The translations under genes were made by a program, and so were the position numbers. Below the pieces are notes generated by a model. That model did not search any database. It was given only the letters and a program-made list of their open reading frames with translations, and was not told the DNA's origin. A DNA stretch of 64,000 nucleotides from Asparagopsis taxiformis. Lineage: Eukaryota; Rhodophyta; Florideophyceae; Bonnemaisoniales; Bonnemaisoniaceae. The DNA lies in NCBI GenBank assembly GCA_030407315.1, contig JALQPE010002520.1:1-64000 (forward strand), read 5' to 3'. Positions 51,380-63,524 of this stretch are shown here, piece by piece (the stretch's first letter is position 1; every line of letters starts with the position of its first letter).

Positions 51380-54300
51380 AATAGAGCTAGAAGCATGCCT
51401 CAACAACCTATCTCTCATGCCTCTAGTTCTCCTTCATTATTCCAGTCTCCCTTCCTGTGACGCACCGCGCCTCTGGTGTCACTTCACACGCCCCTCCTGT
51501 GCATTAAATACCTGTCTACTACTTCCGTATTCTACTCATACCACCACCTTCATTTTACCCCATGCCTACCATCCTATCCTTTACCTTCTGTCCTTCAGTC
51601 CTAGGCTAACCTACTTCATAACCATCGATGTAAGGTGAATATCTAGATTCCTACCTACTTGAGAGTATAGTTTATTATAACGGGAAACGGACGGTTTTGT
51701 ATAGTCAATGTGCTACACAGCACCAGGAGTAGATTTTGCGCACCGATAATCTATGCTTGATATTGGAGAGACCGGCTTCTTGTAGCCTCGGAAAATGTGC
51801 AGGTAGTACCTTTCCAGAGGTCCTGGAGGTGTTCACACCAACTCTAGTCCATTTTAACGAGTTTGAATTTCGACCGCCAGAATCTCTGTCGTGAGAAAAT
51901 GGTGGTCGGAATTTACCGTGCTGCTCTCCCAATACTGAACTTTTTAGGTAGTTCAGCCCGGGTGAACAAGACACAGATTGCTCTTCAAAGCCGCCCGAAG
52001 CCGTCGAAACCATCCTTCCACAATGTTCCCGACTTCAAAATTCCTATCTCACCCTTCCCAAAGTGAGAGAGGGACCAAGGTACCAGACGCTTACAGCTGA
52101 GGCAGTTTACCAGGGATGCTTACAGCAAAGTCATCGTTACGATGACTTTGCTGTAAGAAAAGAAAACATTACAGTGGGCGAAGGATTTTACCGGGTGAAA
52201 AAATCACCAAGAATTTTTTTACCGGGTAAAAAATCGTGGCTACTGTAATGAAACGTTTTCTTACAGCAAAGTCATCGTAACGATGACTTTGCTGTAAGAA
52301 AAGGAAACATTACAGTAGGCGAAGAATTTTTACCGGGTAAAAAATCACCAAGAATTTTTTTACCGGGTAAAAAAACGTGCCTGCTGTAATGTTTTCTTTC
52401 CTTACAGCAAAGTCATCGTAACGATGACTTTGCTGTCAGCACCCGCGGTAAACTGCCTCAGCTGTAAGCGGTCTGGCTTCACCCTCTCTCTCATGTCTCT
52501 TGTCTTCCTTCATCCCAGCCTATCCCAACCTCCCTTCTATGTCGACTCCGGTGTCACTCCAGCCGACCCTTCAGTGAGTGCAATCCTTCTCTACCACCGC
52601 CATAATCTACTCATACTATCCCCTTCATGTTGCTGCATACCTACCCTCCCATCCTTCCTGATTTTCCTACAATCCTAGGCTAGCCTACTTACCAACTATG
52701 TTGGTATTGAAGGCAGCTAGATTCCTAGTAACTCAGATCTATAGTCTGCTGAAAAGGGCGATTTGGTGTGGTCACTGTGCCACACGGCACCAGGAATAGA
52801 ATCTGGCCACGGATACTCTATGCTTGATCTCAGAGAGAACAGCTGCGCCAATGCTCCGAAAACGTGCTGTCAGTACCTTTCCAGACGTCCTGGAGGTGCT
52901 CATGCCAGCTCTAGTTCATTTTAGGGAGGCTGAGTTTCGACAATCAGAATTTCACTCTTGAGGAAATTGTGTTTGAAATTTTGTGCACTCCTCCCGCCGT
53001 ACCAGGCAGGGCACCCAGCCCAGACTGGGTTAGCACGACGCAGAGTGCTCCCCAACACCGCTAACAGCCGTCCAAACCATCCCTCTGCCATGTTTTACGG
53101 CTTCACAATTCCTTGCTCACCCTTCCCAAGGTGAGGGAGGGACCAAGCTCCCAGCCGCTTACAGCTGAGGCAGTTTACCAGGGATGCTTACAGCAAAGTC
53201 ATCGTTACGATGACTTTGCTGTAAGAAAACGTTTTCATTACAGTGGCCAGGAATTTTTTACCCGGTAAAAAAATCATGGCTACTGTAATGAATTGTTTTC
53301 TTACAGCAAAGTCATCGTAACGATGACTTTGCTGTAAACATCCCTGGTAAACTGCTCCGTCTGTAAGCCGTTGGTCTCAACCCTCGATCTCATGTCTGTT
53401 GTCCTCCTTCATCATCTCCACATCCCTTCCTGCTAAGCATCACTTCTCTAGTGTCACTCTACCAGTCCTTTTCGTGCATGAAATACTTTTCTACCACTGC
53501 CATAGTCTACACATACTATTGCCTCTATACTTCTGCATGCCTACGCTTCCATCTTTCTCTCCCGTGCTAGGCTTAGAGAATATCCTACTTCCTGAAGATC
53601 ATTGTACAGTGAGGCAGTAAAAATCACTGTCTCACCGTACTGTCTGAGGCCCCCTTTTCAACACCGTAGTGTATAAGGGCTGGAGTGGCTCTGGGGATTA
53701 CAGAAAGGTGTTTTATCTGTCCGTAAAGCTTCTGGCTTGCGCATTAGGGCTGGCAGAATGCATCGATTTTTGGTCATCAGATTCTCACAACTGCAGATAT
53801 GATGAATTTCGGCCATGGCCAAAATTCAACTTTGTCGGAACGACGTAGATTTGGACTGGATGCCTCCAAGTGCATGCACTTGAAAGTGCACTTAGTCCAA
53901 AAAATTGTCCAGAGTACGCTCCCAGGCGATGGCCTGGAAGTGTACTCTGGACAAGTTTTTGGACCTGGAAGAGGTTGAATTGCACAATGCTTGTGTTGAA
54001 ATGAAACATTTATATGGCCCATTCTTTACTCGGACAGCTGAAATCCTATCTACTCGAGAGTAAAGTATATAAAAACTGGAAACAGACGGTTTTGTATAGT
54101 CAATGTGCCACACGGCACCAAGAGTAGATTTTGCCCTCCGATAATCTATGGTTGATTTCAGAGAGGATAACCGCGTGCAGTCACAGGACATGTGTTACCA
54201 GATCCTTCCCAGAGGTCCTGGAGGTGTTCACACCAACTCCAGCCCACTTTAACGAGTTTGAATTTCGAAAGTCAGAATCTCTGTCGTGAGAAAATTGAAC

Positions 54301-55030
54301 CATTTCCGACCACGTGGTAGAAATTTCGTACACTCCTCCAACCATACTAGACACAACACCCAGCTCAAACCGGGTGTAAACAACACAATGTGTTACCTAT
54401 TGCCGCCTACAGCCGTCCATACCATTCCTATACCCTGTTTCCTGACTTCATAATTCCCTCCTCACCCTTCCCTAGGTCGGAAAAGGACGGAAGTACCTGC
54501 CGCTTACAGCGGAAGCAATTTACCAGGGATGCTTACAGCAAAGTCATCGTTACGATGACTTTGCTGTAAGAAAATAAATCATTACAGCAGCCATGATTTT
54601 TTACCCGGTAAAAAATTCTTGGCCACTGTAATTGAAACGCTTTCTTACAGCAAAGTCATCGTAACGATGACTTTGCTGTAAGAAAATAAATCATTACAGC
54701 AGCCACGATTTTTCACCCGGTAAAAATTCTTGCTGATTTTTTACCCGGTAAAATTTCTTTGGCCACTGCAATGGAAACGTTTCCTTACAGCAAAGTCATC
54801 GTTACGATGACTTTGCTGTAAGAAAATAAATCATTACAGCTGCCATGATTTTTTTACCCGGTGAAAAAATTCTTGGCCACTGTAATGGAAACGCTTTCTT
54901 ACAGCAAAGTCATCGTAACGATGACTTTGCTGTAAGAATCCCCGGTAAACGGCTTCCGCTGTAAGGGGCTGAGAGTTCCGTCCCCCTCCCACCTAGGGAA
55001 GGGTGAGCAAGGAATTGGGAAGTCAGGAAC
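51380..55030. repeat. Macro-repeats and palindrome clusters, copy 2
   Basis: Inverted counterpart of 5100-8740. It contains palindromes near 52119, 52262, 52401, 53189, 53300, 54532, 54645, 54785 and 54899. The CACTA end fragment is at 53603-53671. I see no genes. Confidence 0.8.
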
Positions 55031-55385
55031 ATGGCTCAGCAGAACGTTTGTACGGCTGTGAGTGGCTTCCAGGAGCATTCTGTGTCATGTGTTATCTCAG
55101 CAACGTCTCTTATAGTCGAACCTCACGGGTTGTCAAGGTCTAAAACTAGTTCCCCCCTACGGTCTAGCTAGTGAAATCATGTAAAGTTGTAGACTAATAC
55201 AAAAATGTAGCAATCAATAGGCTTAGTAGCACTAAACTATGACATGAAGGTCAGATGTATAGATGAAAATAGAAAGGTGGGCTAAGCGAATAATGTTGAG
55301 ATGAGAAAGACAGAACTTCATAGCAGGGAACAATAGCATAGGTTTTAATACTTCTCGTATGCTATCTATTGCTCCTGTCATACTT
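55031..55385. other. AT-rich spacer, copy 2
   Basis: Inverted counterpart of the spacer following the dioxygenase relic in copy 1. No gene seen. Confidence 0.5.
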
Positions 55386-56993
55386 TTAATATTCGACGGT
55401 GTGGATGTGGTCCGTGAGGACGTCCTTCTCCGTCTTCAAGTAGATGTGGCCGCGCGTGGGCAGACCATAGACTAAATTCTGCTCCCACAGGAAGATCTCC
55501 TCACCTGAAGCCGACCCCGTAATGGTAAAGGTCACCGCGATCAACTAAGACGGAATAGGGTGGCACATAAAAGTGGTTAACGGGAACCTTCCACATGTCG
55601 GCGTCCGTATGGACCAGGCATACATGACTATAAGGTGCAGCTACTATAAAGAACCCATCGGATCCGCTCGACATCATGAAATAGGATGGGGATTGGGTAG
55701 GTCCGACTCCTCAAAATTGGGATTCTCAGAAGTCCGTGTGCCCATCCTGGTCCGCAGCCCCATCTGTTTTAAGAAGCAGCCGTAATCCTGTCTTCGGGAA
55801 AAAGACAGGATCCTCACCCTCCATTCCCAACTTCAAGAAATCCGCACAAACACCAAGAGCAAGCTCTGCCACCAACTTGTTCCTGTACATATCCAAATTC
55901 CCCTCCTCCAGCTTGTCGCACAATTCACACCGCGGCAGGGGGAGTCGCCCACGACCACCATCTATGCGGTCCTTCGCAGCACCCACGTTGTGGATGAAAT
56001 GCCACGGCGAAGGATCAAAACCGGGCTTGGCGAAATCTGGGGGCTCGTCCTGTGGTTTCCTGTCTTCATAATCAGAATCAGACTGCTGGGAGGGTTTCTG
56101 TGGCTTTTCAACCTCCTCAACCAGCTGGAACTGCCGAGAAAAGTGACTGAAGAGGTCATGCGTCGCACTACCAGCCGTGGACGACTGCAAGAGGCCTTCC
56201 ACAACAACCACCCCCATGTTGTCCAGCAACGCCGCTTCACCGCAAAGTACTATTCCACCACCGAGTCCTCAGCACCTGGCGATGCAGCTGCCAGGAATGC
56301 TGCCGCCTTTATTTCCGCCCGCACCGTCTCTACCGTCGTAATTTCCATGTAGTACTTCATCGGGCTACCAGACGCAATTGCGTTAGGGAGAACGGCGGCC
56401 ACATTCTCATCGACGATACTGTCGGGAATAGGATTTTCATGGGCGTCGTCGAACTGGAGAATCGGCTCCCGAGAACGTCCTCTGGAAGCCGACTTGGATT
56501 TCTTTGACGACGACTTTGATGAAGTCTCACTGAGCTTCCTCTTTTTGGTAGAGGGCTCGGGCGTCGCAGAAGCGGTTTCCCAGTTGCGCTTCCCGAGGAT
56601 GGAGCTTTTACCCGCATCCTTGGGTGCGCTCTCCAGCTCGACGACCTGAATAGGGCTCGCACCACCCGCCGTCGCTGTTCCACCACGACCGGAACGACTC
56701 TCTTTCAGGCAGGTACTCCTTTTGGGCATCACTTTCCCAGAAGTTTCCACTCCGGACGATGCAGACACGACAGGGGCAGTGGCAGAAACAGAGGCAGCCT
56801 CGGAATAGCTGGAAGAATCTAATTGAGGTGGTACTACCTCAATTGGATTCTTCAAAGGCAAAGGAATGGAGGATGAAGGGATGGTCAGGGAAATGGAAAT
56901 GGAAGGGGAAGGGTTGGCGGAATCATGACCACATGTGACTGGGAGCGCAGCATGTGGGATGTGTGGGTCCACCACGTAAAATTGTTTCCGCAT
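55386..56993 (-). pseudogene. Broken 2OG-Fe(II) dioxygenase-like gene, copy 2
   Basis: This copy keeps a 247-codon frame (56250-56993) because it lacks the 14-bp insertion of copy 1. It reads through a Ser/Thr-rich region, the basic TKKRKLSE and SKKSKSASRGR segments, and FDDAHENPIPDS to MKYYMEITTVETVRAEIK, which aligns with MKYYITEEDIDTIRTEI of the intact protein. A stop at 56250 and a change of frame precede the oxygenase core (55726-56229), which ends at the same HTDF stop as copy 1. The remaining half-domain follows in another frame. The shared stop predates the separation of the copies. Confidence 0.7.
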
Positions 56994-57125
56994 TTACATG
57001 TCGCGGTAGCCAGTTACGCGCAGGAGCATTTTCCTGGCGTCCTTTCAAAACACAGACTTCCGATTGGGAAAGATCTTCTCAAACTTGGAGCCATTGGGAG
57101 GGCCTTCCTTGGGATGTAAGTCCGC

Positions 57126-57709
57126 TCAGAACCCCTTCTTGGGCACCATCAGCGCAAAAACTTCGACAACGCGTGAGTGAATGTCGAAGCTCTTGCTCGG
57201 GTCACCCACGCTGGGAATGGAGCCATCCAGCATCCTCAACACATCCGAAACGTTCCAATACTCGGCCACCTCCTTCACGTACCCGAAGATTTCCAACAAA
57301 CCAGCAATCCATTCCTGCCCAATGGTACCAACCGAGTTCGGTTTCAGCCCGGCCCACCAACGGCTACAAGTGTAGTACGCCGTCATCTCGAGGTTGACAC
57401 AATTTTGGACGTCCGGAGCACCCCTAAACGATCCGTTGAACAACAATTTCACCGTACACCCAGCCAGATTCTCCGTCGAAGAGAACTGCACGAACTCTGG
57501 CCTGTTCGGAATAGTTTTCTGCAGCCAAATCCGTTTTCAAGAATTGCTCCATCGTTGCAGACTTCTTCAACCACTAGCCAACGACCTCTGATATTCACTT
57601 TGCGAGGTTCAACTTGCACTTCAGACGAACTATACTGGGCAATATTGATGCATGTCTCGCTTGCTGAAGGAGATTTACTCTTTTCCGCTACTTCTCCGCT
57701 ATAGTGCAG
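57126..57709 (-). pseudogene. Broken ParB-like gene, copy 2
   Basis: Mirror of the relic in copy 1, with the same internal deletion and the same join of two ParB-family tails (SSTENLAGC to MVPKKGF). The only difference I noticed is a Lys/Leu change and a neighbouring Asn in the tail region. It confirms that the deletion predates both copies. Confidence 0.7.
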
Positions 57710-58591
57710 AATTATATTTCTCCGCCACTAAATTCAACCATTAAGAAACCTTTCCTGGCTTTCATTCGATCCAATGAACTGTTTCACCACAATGATTTGT
57801 CCTATGCTCATTACTTTATGCACAATGATTGCTATTTCATCCGGGCTCGACCTACTCAATATCGTTTTGCTATCTTGTATCGCATTCCCTAAACACCAGC
57901 CTGGCCAAGACGTATCCACTTCCGTTTGTTACGCAGTGATGCTCTAAGCACTAATACTGAATCTGATTTTCTCATGCACGTAGTTCCTACTCGTATACTC
58001 TACCATATTCTCGGCCCTATTCACAAGGTGAAAACACGATGTCTCGTTGAATCGTACTCGGTGTGATATCTTAAATTAGGATACATTTATATATTGCAAT
58101 GCAGACTCACTGCTCGCTTGAAACATGAAAATTATAAAAATTCTTCGACACTGCTGTTTCCTAACCGCCACCATCCACGTGGCCCGCTTTGACTGCCTGC
58201 CAAGTGTACTCGGAGCATACAATGACGTTATCGATATATACCATCCACATCATCACTGGAAGGGCGGACTCCTCGTCCAGGAAAGTGCGCCATTTTTCTT
58301 ACTCTTCACCTCCGCCTGTCCTGTAGGCCCCATATGCTAGTGTTTTTCCTATATTTCTGTAGTGATGACGTCATTCTAGACAATAAAAGGCGGTAGAAGA
58401 TACGATAATGTGCGCCTCCTCTGCCAGATCATGTGCTTCCAAGCGTAATTCGCAGCCTAGGTATCGTTTTTCTGGGCCTCCCATCGCACCGCTCTGTTTC
58501 AAATTCATCCCTCTATTGTTCTCCTACACGTCATTTCCGCCCGCAGAGTGCTACTTAAACAACAGATTCTGAAAATCCCTGTTTCCATCTT

Positions 58592-58728
58592 CATATCCGT
58601 CGGAAACAAAGCAACAACCCTGGCCGTGGAAGCCGTATAGATCATCTAAACTGCTTCCAAAGCGTAAGTTTTAGATCATCAATACGGCTTCCAAGGCCAA
58701 AGTTGTTGCTTTGTCTCCGACGGATATG
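58592..58728. repeat. Inverted repeat (hairpin) in the arm of copy 2
   Basis: Mirror of 1381-1517 with the same enlarged centre, including GGCTTCCAAAGCG-like offset repeats. Confidence 0.75.
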
Positions 58729-59431
58729 AACCATGATGGTACGTTTCCACAACTCACGCCACTAACCCAGTTTTCTATTCGTTTTCTCTTTCTCAGGTTT
58801 CCAGTCGGTGAGTGTTCCACTTCTACTTTCATTTATCTTTCTCTCTTACCACTTCTCCACTACTTTTCTTTTCTGCCTGTGAGTACATATCTCAATTTGG
58901 GATGCAATGGTATTTGTTAAGGTACGTTAGTCTCCTAATCACCATCAATTTCCCTCTCCAATTCAACGTCACTAACTTGTTTCCTTTCTCTACATCATTT
59001 TTTCTTCTTCTCTTCATTTCCTAGCTTATTCATGCAGCTCAATCAGTTGATAGATTTCTAGACTTTTCTAGTAGTTTTAGTTTTACTCGTCGGAATAGTG
59101 TTAGTTGTAGTAGCATTTTTAACATAGGGATTGTTTATTCTCAATGTAGCCTGCGCAAATAAACAAATCCAGAGTGAAGCTTCCCATATCGCACCCTCTT
59201 AGATTGCTACCTATCCTACCGCGTATACCTCTCGCTAGCTCATAGTCACTACGAAATAAAAATTCCTAGCCGTACTATTCTGTCCATTCCCATATGAATA
59301 CCGTCCATGCCCCATCCTCATAGCGCTAGAACTGCCTTCCTCTACCCCGGAAAGATGCCCACGACAGCGTGACGCTCCATCTCATCCACCACTCCCAGAC
59401 ACCGAATTTTACTATATCAGGACACTACTTT

Positions 59432-59803
59432 TACTGTCTCCAGGTGCTGCCCAGGGCAGCACGAAATACTGTCTCCAGGTGCTGCCCAGGGCAGCACAAA
59501 GTACTGTCTCCAGGTGCTGCCCAGGGCAGCACGAAATACTGTCTACAGGTGCTGCCCAGGGCAGCACAAAGTACTGTCTACAGGTACTGCCCAGGGCAGC
59601 ACAAAGTACTGTCTACAGGTACTGCCCAGGGCAGCACAAAGTACTGTCTACAGGTACTGCCCAGGGCAGCACAAAGTACTGTCTACAGGTACTGCCCAGG
59701 GCAGCACAAAGTACTGTCTACAGGTACTGCCCAGGACAGTGAAAATCACTGTCTCCAGGTACTGCCCAGGACAGTGAAAATCACTGTCTCCAGGTACTGC
59801 CCA
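59432..59803. repeat. 35-bp minisatellite, copy 2
   Basis: Ten full units, two more than copy 1, confirmed by a 70-bp change in the alignment offset between the two arms. The additional units are homogeneous (ACAAAGTACTGTCTACAGGT type), indicating recent local duplication. Confidence 0.9.
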
Positions 59804-60156
59804 GGACAGTGCACCGTGTTGGTTCCATCTATTGTCCCAGGCAGCGTATTTCACTATCCGGCCATGTTGCCTTGGCCAATACAAAACACTATCCGCCAAC
59901 ACTGCCCAGTACAGTAAATTACATCATATCCAACTATTGAATAAATCATTAATTTTTACTGTCTCCATTCACTGCCTCAGACAGTACTGTGAGACAGTGT
60001 TTTTTACTGTCTGCAGACAGTGTTCCGTACTGTCTGCCAGACAGTGCAAATCACTGTCTCCAAGTGTGGCATTAATTTTCATTTGCCGCATAGTGATTTT
60101 TACTGTCTCAGACAGTAAAAATCACTGTCTCGCAGTACTGTCTGAGGCCCCCTTTT

Positions 60157-60169
60157 CAACACCGTAGTG
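60157..60169 (-). repeat. Left-type terminus of copy 2 (inverted)
   Basis: CAACACCGTAGTG, the reverse complement of the family terminus, followed by TT, the second half of the target duplication. Confidence 0.9.
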
Positions 60170-61810
60170 TTCTCCAAAAAGCTCCTCGTTTGGTTCAGGA
60201 GTCGATTGTGGTAGTTCAGAGTTTCTGAAGGCCGTGAGCTGCCTCTCGACGTTTTGAAGGCCAGGAATAGAAGTGAACCTCCCAGAATCAGTTTCTATAG
60301 AATCTTCCTGTGCTTCGAATGCGTAAAGAAACGCGTTTTGTTTCGGAGAAGAAACGGTCTGGTCAAATAGTTTTCGATCCTTAGTAATATCTGTAATGTG
60401 TGCCCAGAAGGAGGAGGCGCAGAGGCGCATCTGAGCGTCTTGGAGGACGGAGCGATGAACTGCTCGATGGGATATACTTTTGGCATGCTGCAACTTTCGC
60501 ACGGCCCCTCTGCCATGCAAAACGTCTTTAGCTCTCGAAGAGGAGAGAACCCCCTTTCCTCTGAGTCTAGCACATGGTACTTGAACATGCGCTGATCATA
60601 AAGAAGATAAGGTTGGAGAAGTTCCTCGGCCGTTGAAACATTCAGTGCACGAGCCAGTGTATCCCATGCCTTCACGACCACATGAATAGCGTAGCCGAGG
60701 CGCTGAGCGGAAGCAGGAGATTCCTTTCTGATCAATACAGTTCGATTAGACGAGGACCTTGTTCTCGGCCTCACCGGGGTGGCTTTTAAATCTCTTTCCA
60801 TTTGTAGCATAGCCATGAGAAATATAATCTTCTCGAAAGCGGAAGAAACTCTTGGAGTAGCCCAGTTTCCATGGTCCGTAGTTCGTAGCTGGGTATGCGC
60901 AACAAAGAATTGGCAAGCCAGAGTCTGCCGCACGAATGATTCACGACCAATTGAAGACCGAGACGCCGTGTGCACTGAGTGGAAATACTGTGCAACGGGA
61001 AGAGGTTCCGAACCTTGGCTGTGGAGGCTTTGGCTGGATGGTAACTTTGTGGTTGTTCTGTGCTCTTCTACAACGAACACTGGCGTGAAGAGAGACATTG
61101 ATAAGTCTTGTAAGGAACAACTGGTCAGGAACATATCCCAAACCCTCGTGTCTACGTCGTTAGACCCCTCATCGCATTCCGAAGACGAGAAAGTGCGGAG
61201 GGACTGGACGATATTGAAGGTATGACGATGGTAGGCCTTCCCAAACCAATCTTCCATGACAGCGACTGCCGCAGGCGGAAGCTTTGATTGGAACATGGCC
61301 TTGACAGCAGCTCGAAATCCTGGGAGGGTGCGATGTGCAAGGGGAACGTTATCCTCATTCCTCTCCCGATCATGCCAGTAGTCACGAAGGTATGCAAGTA
61401 TGGCAACTGATTCAGTGAAGGGAACCCGTCTTTCTCTCCTGAGGATGTGATAAACAATAGAGATCAGTGTGTGTGGCTCTGAAGAGATAGACTCGTAGCT
61501 CATGCGTACTAAAAACCGTGAAGTTTTCGTGCGGGGGCGCGACCAGATCTCCTCACAGACGTCCATGCCTCCGACAAGGGACATCACCATTTTCAGTGAT
61601 AGATCCGTAAAGATGGAGTGCATCAAAGTCCAGAGACACTCGGGAAGAAATGTCTGAAGCTGCAGTACCAAAACCTTCTATTGCTGGTATAGAAACAACA
61701 CGAGCTGGATCTACCCATATGATAGTTCCGTCTCCATACAAGTCCCCTGGATTGGTGGGGCCACGCTCACTTGCAGAGATAACAGCCCCATGTTTCATTG
61801 TATCAACCAT
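60170..61810 (-). pseudogene. N-terminal part of the methyltransferase-SET gene
   Basis: The likely start is ATG 61810 (VDTMKHGAVISASERG). A frame change inside 61553-61671 (frameshift or intron) leads to a long helical region (LVRMSYESISSEPHTLISIV, LPPAAVAVMEDWFGKAY, VVKAWDTLARALNV). A cysteine pair follows in GPCESCSMPKVYP, then LRCAS. One missing T near 60420 shifts the frame; with it, a second pair CASC would form a four-cysteine zinc-ribbon-like site before FWAHITDITKDRKLFD. The frame then runs to LFGE at the copy 2 junction and continues at 44041. The zinc site may have bound DNA or the substrate histone. With the insertion, this deletion and the SET duplication, the gene is dead here. 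Confidence 0.65.
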
Positions 61811-62243
61811 CGCGCCTTGAATATAGCAATAGAAGAGGAAAAGAAGAAGGCAGAATCCGAAATGAGGTCGATGCGTCAGTGGCAGCGGAGGTGCTGGTAA
61901 GAAAAGGACCGCAAATTTGAAATCGTAATTTGTGCATTCCTCGGAACAATCTGTAAAGTGCTATGGAGAGGTCGCGAGGACATGCATGTCAGCACCTGAC
62001 ATTACAAGGGTTGTCCATGAAACTATGAGAATCCGAACTGAACGGTTGGAAGTATCGTATTAGTGAAATCGGGGTCTACTGCGGAGGACTCTAAGCTGGC
62101 TAATACACTGCTTCCACCCGTTCACACCTCATTCACAGTCTATGCAAAATACAATTTTCGTGGAAGACATCCCACACCCCTTCTAGAACGGTTCTCATGA
62201 TATTAATACCGGAGCGGATCGATGGAATTGAGCGTGAAGGGGC

Positions 62244-62281
62244 GCACGTCTCGAATTATAGCGCTATAATTCGAGACGTGC
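62244..62281. repeat. Perfect 38-bp palindrome
   Basis: GCACGTCTCGAATTATAGC and its exact reverse complement meet without a loop at 62262/62263. A second inverted repeat follows at once with a 19-bp loop. Confidence 0.9.
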
Positions 62282-62358
62282 CACTTGTGGTAAATTGCGC
62301 GCGCAGTTTCCCACAAGTGGCAATGGGTCGGGCAGCAGCGAACGAACGCGAACAGGCG

Positions 62359-62976
62359 ATTTGGGAGATGATAAAATTTGGTAATTTTTCGGGCTCCAAA
62401 AATTACTCGAGTAAAAACTGATCTAGTCTTTGTCGGGAGCTAGATCAGTTTTTACTCGAGTAATTTTTGGAGCCCAAAAAATTACCAAATTTTATCATCC
62501 ACGGAAAGGCGCTGTGGAGGTGTTCTGGTCGTTGGTAGCAGTGCCAAGGCACACCTGAGGAGTGGTATGGAAGGTCCCCAACCTTTGTTCTAGCTCACTT
62601 CGGCCCAGCTTTCAAAAAATGGTAGAACAGTAAATGATAGCCGGACGGGCACACAAAGACGCGGAGTGAGGTGTATTGTGGTCGGTTCAGATAGGTAGAT
62701 GAAGACGTAGAGAGTGGTGGAGTAGGTTTGGTGGCGAGCAGAAAGGCTGCCATGGTGGTCAGAACGGACGATTTGGGAGATGATAAAATTTGGTAATTTT
62801 TGGGCTCCAGAAATTACTCGAGTAAAAACTGATCTAGTCTTTGTCGGGAGCTAGATCAGTTTTTACTCGAGTAATTTTTGGAGCCCAAAAAATTACCAAA
62901 TTTTATCATCTACGGAAAAGGCGCTGTGGAGGTGTTCTGGTCGTAGGGAGCAGTGCCAAGGCACACCTGAGAACCG
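62359..62976. repeat. Two direct copies of a hairpin miniature element
   Basis: About 205 bp is repeated at 62359-62566 and 62770-62976. Each copy contains a near-perfect hairpin (62367-62499 and 62779-62910) with arms starting GATGATAAAATTTGGTAATT and a loop around CTTTGTCGGGAG. It is followed by GGAGGTGTTCTGGTCGT and GCAGTGCCAAGGCACACCTG. The arms include ATTACTCGAGTAAAAACTGA, a partial copy of which is at 41978. The structure fits a fold-back miniature element. Confidence 0.8.
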
Positions 62977-63524
62977 TTATATCTAACGAGAACAAAAAGA
63001 TACTGACACTTCAGCACTGCGCGGAAAAGGTAGGTAGGAGAAATAAAAGGGTGTGAGGCTCAATAAACGGTTCGTGTAGCTGCATCCGGCACATGTCTGA
63101 AGAACATTGACTAACTGGAACAAGTCATGAATGGTTCAGGACTACTTCCGTTGTATTAATACTTGCTGAGATAGAGTCAGTTTCCATTTCTTCTTTTCTT
63201 ATTGATAATATACGAGTCATGAAAGGTGTATGTAGTTCGGTAACTTTTCGAGATTGCAAAATTACCGAAATTAACATTTTTATTCGAACTGGCGCTATGA
63301 CCGTTTATTCGATTCAGGTTGGACCATGCGCCAATAGAAACCGCTCGCGCGGTCTGAATTTTTACGCACAGTTTTGGTGTCCTTCCAGTTGAACAAATTT
63401 GTTGTTAATACATTGTCCCTCGCTGGCTAGCTGATTAGTACTCCCCTGCTACTTGAAAGGCATACCGCGTTACTCTGGTACCGTTTCAATCGTCAGCTAT
63501 TCGACCCTCCTTGCGATCCCAACC

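Larger units (their letters stand above)
44042..60169 (-). mobile_element. Non-autonomous CACTA element, copy 2, inserted in the methyltransferase gene
   Basis: This 16.1-kb unit has CACTACGGTGTTG at both inverted ends and TT on each side (44040-44041 and 60170-60171). Removing the element with one TT restores a continuous reading frame between the gene halves (FGE followed by ADTSFAP), which strongly supports both the boundaries and a 2-bp duplication. Its long arm is an inverted near-copy of copy 1 (constant coordinate sum of about 60109-60123 over several kb). Differences are two more 35-bp units, one more 172-bp unit and no 14-bp fold-back insertion. It has no transposase and carries captured gene pieces. 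Confidence 0.9.
61811..63524. other. Palindrome-rich non-coding region
   Basis: I recognise no gene between the methyltransferase start and the next ParB-like gene; the two are divergent and this region must hold both promoters. It contains the 38-bp palindrome at 62244-62281 and, next to it, TGCCACTTGTGG/CCCACAAGTGGCA arms (62279-62322), plus the two duplicated hairpins. Confidence 0.5.

Noticed and set aside
10..60169. One 60-kb transposon with 10-kb terminal inverted repeats
   Set aside because: The outer flanks do not match as a duplication, whereas the pairs 10/14489 (CG) and 44042/60169 (TT) do, and removal of the second restores a gene. Two oppositely oriented sister elements explain the symmetry.
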